A stretch of 64,000 nucleotides of DNA from Girardinichthys multiradiatus (lineage: Eukaryota; Chordata; Actinopteri; Cyprinodontiformes; Goodeidae). The translations under genes were made by a program, and so were the position numbers. Positions 45,844 to 55,854 of the stretch are shown here, piece after piece. Each line of letters starts with the position of its first letter. Position 1 is the stretch's first letter. The notes under the pieces were generated by a model that saw only the letters and a program-made list of their open reading frames with translations, made no database searches and had not been told where the DNA came from. Location: NCBI RefSeq assembly GCF_021462225.1, contig NC_061800.1:1922001-1986000 (forward strand), given 5' to 3'.

Positions 45844-47151
45844 TTAATAATAATCCACCAGCACACGCCTCTTTGAATCAATCTCTAAAATAGAGTCATA
45901 ACAAGCGTAGATGATCAGCGTGGTGGTATGAGGCAACGGGTTTCTGAAGCGCATTTCCAATCTTAAATTCCCACTGGAAACTGGAGATAGAGCATCTGTG
46001 TCCTCGCCCGGGTTAAGATTAAATGTGAATAGAGAGTATCCTTGATTAAATTCCTGACGTGTTATACTCAGCGGACGATCTTTTAGATGTCGTCCTGTAG
46101 CTGTAAACAAGTTGTAATACTCTCTCACTGAATGACCTTGGTTAAAATTGGTCTGGAAGGCTTTAGCAGGAATTTGTCTGCCATCCTTACACAAAGCTAA
46201 ATATTCCATATCAAAATGATTAAAGTCAAACGGATTGAGATTGCGTGTTCCTGTAAAAGCGTCATGATCCAGTAATGCAATCACCACATACTTGGGAAAG
46301 ATACCTAAGAAAAGATTCTCTTGGTTGCATACCCTTGAATTTTCAGGGATGGAATATGTTTTTACATTCACACGTGAAAGTGGATACAGAGCATTTGCCT
46401 TCATTAAAGCTGAAGCGTGCCCCAGTCGTACAGCTGGAGAGACAGTAACTTTTTTGATAAAAAGAGATGCTCCTAATATCCTGAGTTTGTAAGTGGAGTC
46501 TCTTGCCGCCATGAGACAAAAGGCATCGTTGGCTCTTGTAAGTTTAATTTTGAGGTCAACAGAGTTTAAAAGAAGTCTCTCACAGAAAAATATGTCTGCA
46601 TGCAGGGGGCCTAGGAGATGTACCTCCCTGGAATTTGCCGTAAAGCCTGCTCTGCTGTTAAGACCTTGGTTAGGGCCGTTAGTTGTAACAATAGAGTTCA
46701 GAGCACCTGCAGTGTCTTTATAAAAAAGACCAGAGCTAAACTGGGTTGTTAAAGAATCCTCAGAAAAGTTTAACAATGTCTCAATCATGGCTCTATATGG
46801 ATGTGTAGCGCTGGATTGTGAAATCATTCAATCTCCGAGAGTGACGTCACACTGACTGAAGATGGTGTTTAACGGGTAGTTGATGAGCCCTACAGGTGCA
46901 TCATCTGGCAGGTTTGTTCCATTCTCGTTAGTAATTTTCACTCTGAGATGCAACATCGTATTGTTGAGATCCAAATACTTTTCTCCGTCTCCCGGAATGA
47001 AAAACTCGATCGGCCCTCCATCAGTGATTGCTGATAAAGGCTGGATCTCGGTGTAAATTTTATCTTCGATCGATAGCTGCGTCATCGCGGCAGAAAATAA
47101 GTCCAACTCTGCCAGCGTGCACTCTGATGATTTGTTATGTAAAAGAGCCAT
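45844..47151 (-). pseudogene. Major capsid protein (double jelly-roll), element 1
   Basis: Reads MALLHNKSSECTLAELDLFS at the start, a well-known opening of Maverick major capsid proteins, then IYTEIQPLSAITDGGPIEFF and YLDLNNTMLHLRV. A TGA at 46,828-46,830 interrupts VTLGD and ISQSSATHPYRA; the rest, 327 codons, is open to 45,844. A single C to T change at a CpG (CGA to TGA) would explain the stop. The total of about 435 residues fits a double jelly-roll hexon-like protein. Its start codon overlaps the stop of the gene before it (TAATG, 47,153-47,149). Confidence 0.92.
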
Positions 47152-47579
47152 TATTTAAATATATCAAAACTTGCGGATGACTTCCTTCCTCTTCGTTTGT
47201 CAGCTGCGACTGATCTCCTTTTTCGCGTTTGTCGTTGTTTTTTAACTGTCCTTAAACGATGTTCTGGGTCTTTTGGATAAAACCATAATTCCTGAACCTT
47301 CTTGACCGTCGGTGTGTGTAGAACCACTCATTTTACTCACGGCTCTACCGATGACATCTGAAGTGATATTTGATGCGGCCGTTTTAAGATGGGGTTTTGC
47401 AATTGCAAATCCTTTTTAACCAGAGGGGATACGAAGCGGAATAATTTTGAAAATAATGATCCAATTCCGCGTCCGTACATGACCGGGGCCCCATAAAACC
47501 CTGGCAGATTACCGCCTGATTGACTTACATAGTAATTCACAAAGCGATTTGGATCACGTCTCAGACTTAGCTGTGCCAT
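47151..47579 (-). pseudogene. pVI-like minor capsid protein, element 1
   Basis: The likely start is ATG at 47,579 (MAQLSLRRDPN). A glycine-rich region (SQSGGNLPGFYGAPVMYGRG) and an amphipathic helix (GIGSLFSKLFRFVSPLV) follow. The frame is then lost near 47,415, and at least one more shift is needed to reach the basic C-terminus that ends ASFDIFK at 47,151. The glycine-rich plus amphipathic layout matches the Maverick protein compared with adenovirus pVI, an internal capsid protein with membrane-active helix. The upstream ATG at 47,639 is less likely because it adds residues not seen in related proteins. Confidence 0.8.
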
Positions 47580-47676
47580 GTTCTCTCTTGCCTGCTTGAT
47601 GCAGTGTTGAATGACCATCGTAATATGAATGATAACCAATCAATCTTAGAGGTTATATACATATCTCTGGAATAGT

Positions 47677-48470
47677 TTATACAAATAAAATTGATCTCAG
47701 GCTACGTTGTGATATCACCGTTCTAAAGTGTAGTCTTATGACGGTCTTTCCATAGACGAAATTTACAGGAACGTTTTGGTCCAATTTAATTTCTATATTG
47801 ATATTTTCAATATGTCTTCTGGAGACTGGAAGGTAGTGGGCGGGGTTAAACGTCTGAGTAATCATATCACTGAATTTGCCTTGTACTTTGACGGTCCGCA
47901 GTAAAGGTGCAAAAGTGTCGCCTACTATTTGAGGGCTGACCACGTCGCTGTAACAGTATAGGTGATAGAAACCAGCCTTTATATCCGCCGGAAAAGGAGC
48001 CAGTTTTGGTTCAGAAACATGAATCCATTCCCCTGGTTTTCACGCCCATCATATAAGCTAGAGTGCTGAAGAAGCGTATTTCATACGGACTGTTTGCTTG
48101 AAATGCAAATCTCTTTTGAACTTTGCTGAATTTAATGCGTAAACCCGAGTTCATTTTTTTGAAAAACATTTCCATCTCTGTCTCGAGTTGAATAACGCTG
48201 TTATAGTAGCCACTTCTGATCCTTTGCGTATCGATCTCCACATCACCAACCTTCCTCCATTCAAAGTAGGCATCATAATCCGGTAAATTATGCCATGTAT
48301 GAGGATATGAAATCTCTGCTAATGCAACCATCCATTGGCATTCTAAATCAATATGTTGAGCTAAATTTACACGGAAACTTGAACTGGTATTATTTTTAAA
48401 CACTTCCATGCTAGCATTAGATGGAAGAGTAACGTAAAAGCCATCATCCTCTACCTGACGGTTCCTGATG
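47677..48470 (-). pseudogene. Penton-like minor capsid protein, element 1
   Basis: Minus-strand frames at 48,470-48,011 and 47,943-47,677 are two parts of one protein. The first opens with GFYVTLPSNASMEVFKNNT-like residues and SFRVNLAQHIDLE, then ALAEISYPHTWHNL. The second has VVSPQIVGDT-like residues and APLLRTVKVQGK, then NINIEIKLDQNVPV. These are the single jelly-roll minor capsid (penton) signatures of Maverick elements. A frameshift near 48,010-47,945 separates them, and no good start codon is seen for the first part. Confidence 0.85.
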
Positions 48471-48504
48471 CTGTGTCAACTGTGAGGTTTAGTGCAAACC
48501 TTTT

Positions 48505-49480
48505 TTATACGTTTCGAAGTTCATCAAACTTGATCCAACTGTTGAATTTCTCAGGCCAGTTTTTCCAGCTTACAAAAACCTGTTTGACTCCCTTGACCGT
48601 ACGTCGTTTTAATATTTTTTCCACTTGATACATCTTGTCCTTAAATATTTTTACTTTTTGAAGTTCCTCAGCGTAAAAGGAACCCTCGATAGGTTCTCCA
48701 TCCAAATCTTTGAGTTTGTATACAGGAGGAGAACGGGGTATCCGGTCATACACTGTAAACACTTCATCCGTAAAACTCTGTTTGTATTTTTTGTCAAACA
48801 CTCTACGGACCTTGGATATTCTGACAAGATCCCCTTGTTTAAACGTTGTCACTGAGTCCTTGCAATATCTGTTGGACTTGACATCATACAGATTCTGAAA
48901 CACTTGAAAGGCATTTTCTGGGGTCACTTCCATAGGGCTCATTTTAATGCTGGAGTGGTAGGAATGGTTGTAGCTTCTAGCTAGGTTTTGCAGTACATCG
49001 ACGTACCGCCGGGTGTTGTTAGCTGTAAAATATCTCCACATCCTTGTTTTTAATGTGCAGTTAAATCTCTCAACCACTGAAGCTTTTGCTTCACTCGCTG
49101 TGGCAAAATGTTCAATACCGTGTTTCTCCATTAAAACCTTAAATTTCTTGTTAAAAAATTCTTTACCGGCATCAGTCGGAAGTTTTTTGGGGATCTGACT
49201 TTCTGTAAAAACTGATTCAAATGCCTTTACCACCTCAGCGGCTGTTTTCCTCTTCAAAACTCGTACATACGCCCTTTTTGAAAAGATGTCAATGACTGTT
49301 AATAAATAATTATAACCATCATTTTCCATCTCCCACACAGAGATCAGCCTGGAACTGCCTCAATGGTCTGGTGACAAAAACTCTGTTTCTCGGGAACTTT
49401 ATTCTTGCAGGTTTATGTAGAGTATAGGTATCTTTTCCTGATAAAAATCTTTAACTTTTTCAACCGCAACCTTCTTTCCC
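48505..49480 (-). pseudogene. Retrovirus-type integrase with chromodomain, element 1
   Basis: The long frame (49,338-48,505, 277 codons) holds most of the rve catalytic core: LTVIDIFSKRAYVRVLKRK, the second acid in LPTDAGKEF and the third in SEAKASVVERFN. SH3-like residues follow, then a C-terminal chromodomain (YQVEKILKRRTVKG to SWKNWPEKFNSW). The first catalytic Asp (RQFQADLC) lies just upstream in another frame, because bases were lost at about 49,337-49,345 compared with element 2. Residues ahead of it (DTYTLHKPARIKF) can be read back to about 49,480. The integrase inserts the element; the break next to the first Asp makes it inactive. Confidence 0.93.
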
Positions 49481-49914
49481 GTTTCATCTTGCATAACCCT
49501 CCTCAGCCTATCTACACCCCCAAAACTTCCCGGATTTTAAGGGCTATAATATACTTTCTTCATCAGCCGTCTTCCTGCCATCTCTGCCTTATGCTCACTC
49601 TGCCGATTACTTGTTAAATAATGAGAAAAAACACACAGGAGGGTAGATTTATCCTTATTTTTTTATTTATTTTTGTATTTAATATAAAAAAACAAAAAAC
49701 AAAATCAGATAAAATGCAGATTAATGCAGATGAATTCAAACACTACTAGCTTTTAAACAACACTTTTGGAAAAGGTTACTATGTTCCTACTTTAATTGTA
49801 TTTAATAGTAAAAAGAAAAAAGAAGAAAAATCATATAATGCAGATTAATTAAAGTACTGGAATACTAAAAAAAAACAAAAACAAATGATACAACAAGTCA
49901 TCAAACATGTGAGA

Positions 49915-50754
49915 TCAGTTTGTCAGTCCATAGCACTCTGAAACAGAGTTAAGTTGTTTGAGATGTTTCTCATCGACCATGCGATCATAAACGTGCGCTA
50001 TTGCACTGTGGATGCCTTTTACCGATTTCAGTTCATATAAAGCCGTCTTGGCAATCGTCTTCACTCTGAAGTCATCCGCTTGTATGCGTCGAAGTACCAG
50101 AAGATTCTGAATAGCAGGAACGAGTTTGGGAGTTACGAGTCGTCGTACGATGCGTTGAAAGTTGACTTGGTAATAATCCTCCCCCAGTACCTCCAGGCAA
50201 TGGTGTTGACGCTGGCTCGGGTGGTTCGTTATACATCCATAGCAGGTTTCTCTGAGATAGTTCAAAGAGGTTATGTTGAATAAATGAAGTATCGCTGTTT
50301 TCACCGTATTGATGAGGGTGGTTGAGAACCAACCGTCAATTTCGTCCTCCTGGTTACTCTTATCCTCTGCTGAAGGCTGAGGGTCCTCCATCGGTTCCAG
50401 GGTTTGTGTAGGGGCTTCGGTAGAGGGTGAGTAGCCGGTGGCTACCTCCTCCTCCACGACCACCTTCATGTCTTCAGGCAGGACATTCGCGTCTACAGAC
50501 TCAGCCATGAATAGCGGTGATGGTGAGCAGAGGTCTGGAGAAAGCGGTAGATATTTCATGTTGTATCCTGTAGGTGATGCAGGACTGAAGTGGTTCTCTG
50601 AGAATGAGGATGTTGAGGTGGATGGTGAGAAGAGGTCAGGGGATGGTGGATGATATGGTCCAATGTTGAAGCTTTCATCGTGCTCAGGAGAGAAGTGGAT
50701 CTCTGCTCGGTGGTTGTAGAGATCCCTGTATGGTGTCGGTCCACTCATTCTCAT
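49915..50754 (-). CDS. Unknown protein with CxxC-HxxxxxHxC-like motif, element 1
   Basis: The chosen start is ATG at 50,754 (MRMSGPTPYRDLYN). The frame is open for 18 more codons upstream, but that part overlaps the conserved TATA box. The N-terminal 150 residues are Ser/Pro-rich with repeated PSPDL.SP words and look disordered. An acidic stretch follows, then a folded-looking C-terminal half with ETCYGCITNHPSQRQHHCLE near residue 195, a likely zinc-binding cluster, and a helix-rich end. Element 2 keeps this cluster almost unchanged. I have the impression that this CYGC...HPSQ...HxC motif recurs in fish Maverick ORFs, but I cannot assign a function. An early regulatory role is possible. Confidence 0.75.
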   Translation of the reverse strand: MRMSGPTPYRDLYNHRAEIHFSPEHDESFNIGPYHPPSPDLFSPSTSTSSFSENHFSPASPTGYNMKYLPLSPDLCSPSPLFMAESVDANVLPEDMKVVVEEEVATGYSPSTEAPTQTLEPMEDPQPSAEDKSNQEDEIDGWFSTTLINTVKTAILHLFNITSLNYLRETCYGCITNHPSQRQHHCLEVLGEDYYQVNFQRIVRRLVTPKLVPAIQNLLVLRRIQADDFRVKTIAKTALYELKSVKGIHSAIAHVYDRMVDEKHLKQLNSVSECYGLTN

Positions 50755-50795
50755 GACACGATTCTCAGTGTCTGTGAGCTTGCAGTTACCCCCCC

Positions 50796-50806
50796 ATATA
50801 TATATC
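50796..50806 (-). promoter_or_regulatory. TATA box before the zinc-motif gene, element 1
   Basis: GATATATATATGG on the minus strand, followed about 15 bp later by AACTGCAAGCTCACAGAC. Element 2 has CTATATATC at 54,946-54,953 followed by AACTGTGAGCTCACAGAC, so box and start region are conserved. Confidence 0.7.
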
Positions 50807-50824
50807 ATAGGAAGGGGCGTGTCC

Positions 50825-51775
50825 TCAGAAGAGGGTTTGTTCTAAACGTAAAACAGGAAACGTCAGCGTTTTTTTCACTGACATGACATCGATCCAACTG
50901 CGTGAGTTGTGGAAAAGGTCGGAAAGACGATGTCCAATTTCACTCATCTTCTCTGCCCGAGCTTCAAACGGCAGAGCCAGCATTGTCTTGAATACACCGC
51001 AGTCCTGATTGAAAGCCTCCAACACAAACAGATCTGAGGGACTCGTCCGGTTGTTCCTGCGTCTGCTTGCCCGAAAAGACCAGCGGCCATTTGCTGTGGT
51101 TTTTGACCCCCACACTGCGCTAAAGAGAGGTTCTCTCTCAGCTATTTCAACATCGGATGGTATATGAAACATTCTCGCCCGTTTTACAGGTCGAGGAGAC
51201 AGTTCATTTTCTTCTTCTTCTTCCTCCCTCTCCTGCCTTGAGACTGTTTCAGGGCTATCATTAAGGTGCGGGATTGCAAGCCTTAACACAGCCCAGTCGC
51301 TGTGGGTGAGAGTACACAGAGCCAGTGATCCATTAAATACCTCATCTTGATCCAATTGATACAGGCAAAGCTCTCCTATTTCATACATGAAAATATAACC
51401 CCAGCTGCCAACCAGGCCATATGGCTCCAAAGACCATTCTTCCTGCAGAGTGTCGAACGGGGGTCTTTGTACCCTGCAGATGTAGTATGTTGATTTCTTA
51501 GGAGCATTCAATTCACGGGATGAATACTGGTAGACGGTCACTGGGGTTTCGCACAGAACTGACATACCTCTTGGCCGACCCGAGGTCTGATTTTCAACCA
51601 TGGTTGTTGAAGTTGATGTTGGATCCTCATCATCGGTAGAGTATGTCATGACGGGAATTCCGATAGGTATCTCCGTTGAGGAAGTATATGATGCAGTTGC
51701 TTGTTCATCATCATCATCTTGGCACGCGTTGCGTTTCTCCTCCGCTTGACGATAAACTCTCTTAACTCTAGCCAT
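50825..51775 (-). CDS. Unknown 316-aa protein with nuclear signal, element 1
   Basis: The chosen start is ATG at 51,775 (MARVKRVYRQ), because element 2 has an ATG at exactly this place (MVRVKRVFHQ) and conserved leader sequence before it. An N-terminal acidic and Ser/Thr-rich part is followed by a conserved region (VLCETPVTVY, YYICRVQRPPFDTLQEEWSL, GSWGYIFMYEIGELCLYQLD), an acidic linker (EREEEEEENE) and the basic RPVKRARM, a likely nuclear signal. A second conserved part follows (EPLFSAVWGSKTTANGRWSF, LFVLEAFNQDCGVF). No domain recognised. It is the gene nearest the right end and probably transcribed from the terminal repeat region. Confidence 0.7.
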   Translation of the reverse strand: MARVKRVYRQAEEKRNACQDDDDEQATASYTSSTEIPIGIPVMTYSTDDEDPTSTSTTMVENQTSGRPRGMSVLCETPVTVYQYSSRELNAPKKSTYYICRVQRPPFDTLQEEWSLEPYGLVGSWGYIFMYEIGELCLYQLDQDEVFNGSLALCTLTHSDWAVLRLAIPHLNDSPETVSRQEREEEEEENELSPRPVKRARMFHIPSDVEIAEREPLFSAVWGSKTTANGRWSFRASRRRNNRTSPSDLFVLEAFNQDCGVFKTMLALPFEARAEKMSEIGHRLSDLFHNSRSWIDVMSVKKTLTFPVLRLEQTLF

Positions 51776-51950
51776 TGTTGAACGGGTGTTCTTTTTTCCA
51801 ACGAATGCTGCATGTAAAGTGCAGACTTTTATCTCTGTATTTAAAGTAAACACTAAAGCACGCCCTATTGTTTTCATTGGGTTATTTTTAATTGGTGCTG
51901 ATGCCAAACAGTTTCCGATAATACCATATTTGTCTTGTTCTATTTATAAC

Positions 51951-52182
51951 AAACACACCCCTGTGTTTTAATTGACTCATTTAAGGTATCGCCCCTAATG
52001 ACGACAACCAATCAGCATCCACGGTTACGCCCCCTTGGACACACCACCTGCTTGACCACGTGACCTCCTGCCCACATGGCACCCACATGGCGCCCACATG
52101 GCGCCGACCGGAAGTCCCGCCCTCACCGGAGGTCCCGCCCACCTGTCAAAAAGTTTGATGAAAGGGTGTACTTAAATTCTCT
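51951..52182 (-). repeat. Right terminal inverted repeat, element 1
   Basis: Reverse complement of the left terminal repeat. It differs mainly by an additional copy of the GGCGCCATGTGGG-like word. The tip reads AATTCTCT at 52,175-52,182. Confidence 0.95.
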
Positions 52183-52821
52183 ATGGTCTATAGATTGATT
52201 TACGTTCATCGAAGTGTGTAAGGTGTTATCACGGCCTGAGACAGAGAACCTACATCCAGCCAAAAACAAAGCGAAAAGTTAAGGTTTATTCAGCAACTCA
52301 GGATCAGAAAGCAGGAGAACAGCAGTCAGCTTCCACAAATCACCGAGGACAGAGAGACGAGTTAGTGGCTGAATAAAACTCAGGACTTGCAAAGAGTTAG
52401 ATAAAGCCACTAACCTTCTCAGTCTGGGAATGAGGCACAGAATCCAGAAGAGGATGCGATCCAGACAGTTAATGAGGAAGAATCCAACAGACTGAAGTCG
52501 GATTGCCGACTGATCCAAATCCTCAGAGGAATCAGCTGAAACTGTGACAGGAACACAGAGAGCTGCAAATGTCCTCTTGACAATAATTCCAGGCGGACTT
52601 GAGAGCCAGGTGGGCTCAGGCTGAATAAATCCAGGGACAGAAAAAGTCGAGTTCCAGGGCTAGAGGCGTAAGACAAGGGGCAGACAGGAAGGCAAAATTC
52701 ATGAGGCAAGGTCAGAGAACGAGATCAGTCAGGAAGGAACGCTAGATAACTACTCACAAATTTTTTCGAAAATCTGTCACCGTCTGCCTGTCAGAGGACT
52801 GTATATAACTGCAACTCCACA
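52183..52821. other. Spacer between the two Maverick elements
   Basis: No gene recognised. Short frames of 80-96 codons on the minus strand have no motif. The spacer separates the right tip of element 1 from the tip of element 2. Confidence 0.45.
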
Positions 52822-52915
52822 AGAGAGACTAAATGTACATCCTTCAATCAAACGAGGTGTGAAAATCTTGACAGGTGGGCGGGACTTCTGGTGGCTGGGA
52901 CATCCTGTGACGTAA
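52822..52915 (+). repeat. Terminal repeat tip, element 2
   Basis: Recognisable by the tip AGAGA..CTAAATGTACATCC and by TCTTGACAGGTGGGCGGGAC, which match the terminal repeat of element 1. The next part of that repeat (GGGGCGTAAC... GTCATTAGGGGGCGA) is found only at 53,790-53,880, displaced by the tandem repeats in between. Confidence 0.75.
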
Positions 52916-53068
52916 CCGGATATCATCATTAATCGGATGTTGTCATTAATCGGATGTTGTCATTATCCGGATGTTGTCATTAATCGGATGTTGTCATTAG
53001 CCGGATGTTGTCATTAATCGGATGTTGTCATTAACCGGATGGTGTCATTAGCCGGATGTTGTCATTAC
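52916..53068 (+). repeat. 17-bp minisatellite in the end of element 2
   Basis: About eight tandem copies of CGGATGTTGTCATTAAT, with variants at the last bases (AAT, ATC, AGC, AAC). A related word, TTGTCGTCATTAGG, occurs once in each terminal repeat of element 1, so the array probably grew from the terminal repeat itself. Confidence 0.9.
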
Positions 53069-53126
53069 AAGGAAGTGAATCTTTGTAATTTTATGTTTTT
53101 AGATGTTTTTTACATCTAAAACAAAA

Positions 53127-53490
53127 CATGTAGTTTATCCACTTTAAAAGGTCACTCAGGTTGATGCAGGGACATCACACAAAATTCTGATAAAAAGAGA
53201 GAACCTGACAGAATTGTAAATTCATTTTGTTTTAACACAGGGGTTGTTTAGATGTTATTTAGAAAAGAAGGATGAATTGGCTTCTGTTGTAGAGATGAAC
53301 TGACAAAAAAATAAGCATGCAGTTTCTCCACTTTAAAGGAACAGTCAATTTAATGCAGGCACATCACATGAAATTCTGATAAAAAGAGAGAACCTGACAG
53401 AATTGTAAATTCATTTTGTTTTAACACAGGGGTTATTTAGATGTTATTTAGAAAAGAAGGATGAATTGGTGTTGTAGAGATGATCTAAAA
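53127..53490 (+). repeat. Tandem duplication of the subterminal segment, element 2
   Basis: Two copies with a period of about 0.19 kb share AAAAAGAGAGAACCTGACAG, AATTCATTTTGTTTTAACAC and TTTAGAAAAGAAGGATGAAT. The unit is related to 37,070-37,200 of element 1. Confidence 0.85.
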
Positions 53491-53955
53491 AACAGAGAAA
53501 TAAATGAACTGAAAAAATAAAAAATAAAGGTTATAAAATCCTCGGTCACTGTTTATTGAATTAACGCATCGCAGCTGTTTCATGTGTATTGTCTTAGTCA
53601 ATATACATCCACTGTTTAATGAATAGATGACCAGACCTCAGACATCCACAGGTGTTTCTTGCGCTTTGTCTCAGACAGTCTTCACACCAACTGGCTATAA
53701 GTTTGGAGCATTGTCTGACAATTCCCATTCCCTGTTCATTGAATTAACACGTCTGTGCTGTTGCTGAGGTGTCTCGGGGGGGTGTGGCCAAGGGGCGTAA
53801 CTATGCGCGCTGATAGGATTTTGTCATTAGGGGGCGAATCTAGAATCAACAAATTAAAAAAACAGAGGGGCGTTCTTCATTGTTTGTTTTAAATACTAGC
53901 GGAAAACGCAACAATTTACCTGCAGCATTCGCTGGAAAAAAACGCTTGTTGAACA
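53491..53955 (+). other. End region of element 2 ahead of the first gene
   Basis: Non-coding. Contains the displaced inner part of the terminal repeat (about 53,785-53,880), a TTTTAAATAC TATA-like word at about 53,888, and a leader CTGCAGCATTCG.TGGAAAAAA that is conserved before the same gene in element 1. Confidence 0.55.
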
Positions 53956-54886
53956 ATGGTTAGAGTTAAGAGAGTTTTTCATCAAACCGGGGAGAAAAGC
54001 GAGGTGTGCCAAGATGATGAACAACCATCTACAACCATCTACATCATCTATTTCCTCTGAGATACCTATCGGAATTCCTATTGTAACATACTCTGCAGAT
54101 GATGATTCAACTTCACCAACAACAATGGATGAAAAACAGGCCTCAGGTCAGCTAAGACGTACGTCTCTTCTGTGTGAAACCCCAGTAACCGTCTACAGGC
54201 ATACGCGCCGTGAAATGGATGCCCCGAAGAAATCAACATACTACCTATGCAAGGTGCAAAGGCCTCCGTTCGACACTCTGCAGGAAGAGTGGTCTTTGGA
54301 ACCATATGGACTGAGCGGTAGCTGGGGGTATATTTTCATGTACGAAATAGGAGAGCTCTGCCTGTATCAATTGGATCAAGACGAGGTATTTAATGGATAA
54401 TTGGCTCTGTGTACTCTCACCCACAACGACTGGGCTGTGTTACGGTTGGCAATCCCACACCTTAACGATAACCCTGAATCAGTCTCAGTGTACGAAAGGG
54501 AGGATGAAGATGAAAGCTCTCCTCAACCAGCAAAAAGGATGAGAATGTGTCCTTTCGATGTTGAAATAGCTGCGAGAGAACCTCTCTTTAGTGTAGTGTG
54601 GGGGTCAAAAACCACAGCAAATGGCCGCTGGTCTTTTCAGGCAAGCAAACGCAAGAATAACCAGACGACCCCCTCAGATCTGTTTGTGTTGGAGGCATTC
54701 AATCAGAACTGCGGTGTATTCAAGACTGTGCTGGCTCTACCGTATGATGCTTGGGTTGAGAAGATGAATGAAATTGGACAGCGTCTTTCCAACCTTTTCG
54801 AAAACTCACGCTGCTGGATTGATGTTATGTCAGTGAAAAGAATCCTGACGTTCCCTGTTGTGGATCTAAAGCCCACCCTCTTTTGA
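53956..54886 (+). pseudogene. 316-aa-type unknown protein, element 2, broken
   Basis: The ATG at 53,956 (MVRVKRVFHQ) leads into a frameshift near 54,030, where CCATCTACAA is repeated. The main frame from 54,014 carries TPVTVYRHTRREMDAPKKST and LCKVQRPPFDTLQEEWSLEP. A TAA at 54,398-54,400 replaces a serine codon (TCA in element 1), and the frame then continues to 54,886 with AKRMRM in place of the nuclear signal of the other copy and VWGSKTTANGRWSF. Conserved blocks match element 1, so selection once acted on this protein. Function unknown. Confidence 0.8.
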
Positions 54887-54945
54887 GGACCCACCCTCTT
54901 TTGAGGACCCACTCCCCTTCTTGAGGACCCTCCCACCTTCCTGCG

Positions 54946-54953
54946 CTATATAT
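54946..54953 (+). promoter_or_regulatory. TATA box before the zinc-motif gene, element 2
   Basis: CTATATATC followed by the conserved start-region word TAACTGTGAGCTCACAGAC; counterpart of the box at 50,796-50,806 in element 1. Confidence 0.65.
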
Positions 54954-55016
54954 CAGGGTCTAACTGTGAGCTCACAGACTCTTCTTCTTCATAATGGCGG
55001 GCGGCAGACCTTGAGA

Positions 55017-55854
55017 ATGTAAGGAGCGTACGGGAAAACACCATACTGGGACCTCTACAACCAGCAAGAAGAGACCGTCTTCTCTCCTGATCATGATGAT
55101 GAAAGCTTCAACACCGGGCCGTATCATTCACCTTCTCCAGACCTCTACTCACCAGCCACCTCATCGTCGCAGCTCTTTGAGTCCCTATTCAGTCCAGGGA
55201 CACCGACAGGATACAACCTCAGATCGTATCATCCGCCTTCACCCGACCTCTATTCACCGCTATGCGTGTCTGAGTCTGTACACACAGATATCCAACCTGA
55301 AGACAAGAGGGTGATCATGGAGGACGAGGCAACCATCGGCTACTCACCCTCCCCACAAACTCCAGACCCGATACCTGCTCCTCAGCCTTCACCAGAGGAG
55401 AAGGAGAGTAATCAGGGTGATGAAATTGACGGCTGGATCTCAAGCGCTCTCATCAATACGGTGAAAACAGCAATATTTCATTTATTCAACATAACCTGTT
55501 TGAACTATGTCAAAGAAACCTGTTACGGGTGCATAACGAACCACCCGAGCCAACGACAGCATCAGTGCCTGGAGATATTGGAGGAGTATTACCAAATCAA
55601 CTTTCAATGCATCGTGCGACGACTCGTAAACCCCAAGATCCTTCCTGCTATTCGGAAACTTCTGACACTTCGACGCATACAAGCAGATGACTTCAGAGTG
55701 AAAACGATTGCAGAGACGGTTTTATATTAACTGAAATCGGTACAAGGCTTCCATAGTGCAATCACTGATATGTACGATAAGATGAGCGGTAATGATTGTC
55801 TCAAGCAGCTGAACTCTGTTTCAGAGTGCTACGATCCGATCTCAGATGATTGAT
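55017..55854 (+). pseudogene. Zinc-motif unknown protein, element 2, broken
   Basis: The ATG at the expected place (55,017) is followed at once by TAA. Beyond it the frame is open from PYWDLYN to 55,730, with PSPDLYSP repeats, SNQGDEIDGWISS and ETCYGCITNHPSQRQHQCLE, so the presumed zinc cluster is intact. A TAA at 55,728-55,730 replaces the GAA seen in element 1, removing about the last 40 residues, which can still be read after it. Two defects thus affect the start and the end. Confidence 0.8.

Larger units (their letters stand above)
36753..52182 (+). mobile_element. Maverick/Polinton (adintovirus-like) element 1
   Basis: A 15.4-kb element with terminal inverted repeats of about 0.22 kb (36,753-36,973 and 51,951-52,182), both beginning AGAGAATTTAAGTACACCC. 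It carries the defining set: protein-primed family B DNA polymerase, retrovirus-type integrase, adenain-like protease, packaging ATPase, and double-jelly-roll and penton-like capsid proteins. Genes form two convergent blocks meeting at 45,108-45,289. Maverick elements usually make 6-bp target duplications; the flanks AACATT and ATGGTC do not match, so one flank has probably been exchanged or lost. Many genes are frameshifted. Confidence 0.95.

Noticed and set aside
48625..48898. Plus-strand frames of 62-76 codons within the integrase region, with counterparts at 56,650-56,923
   Set aside because: Antisense shadows of the integrase C-terminal part.
52279..52709. Leucine-rich minus-strand frames between the two Maverick elements, resembling membrane segments
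   Set aside because: No conserved motif, no start context, and overlapping frames; composition alone explains the hydrophobic look.
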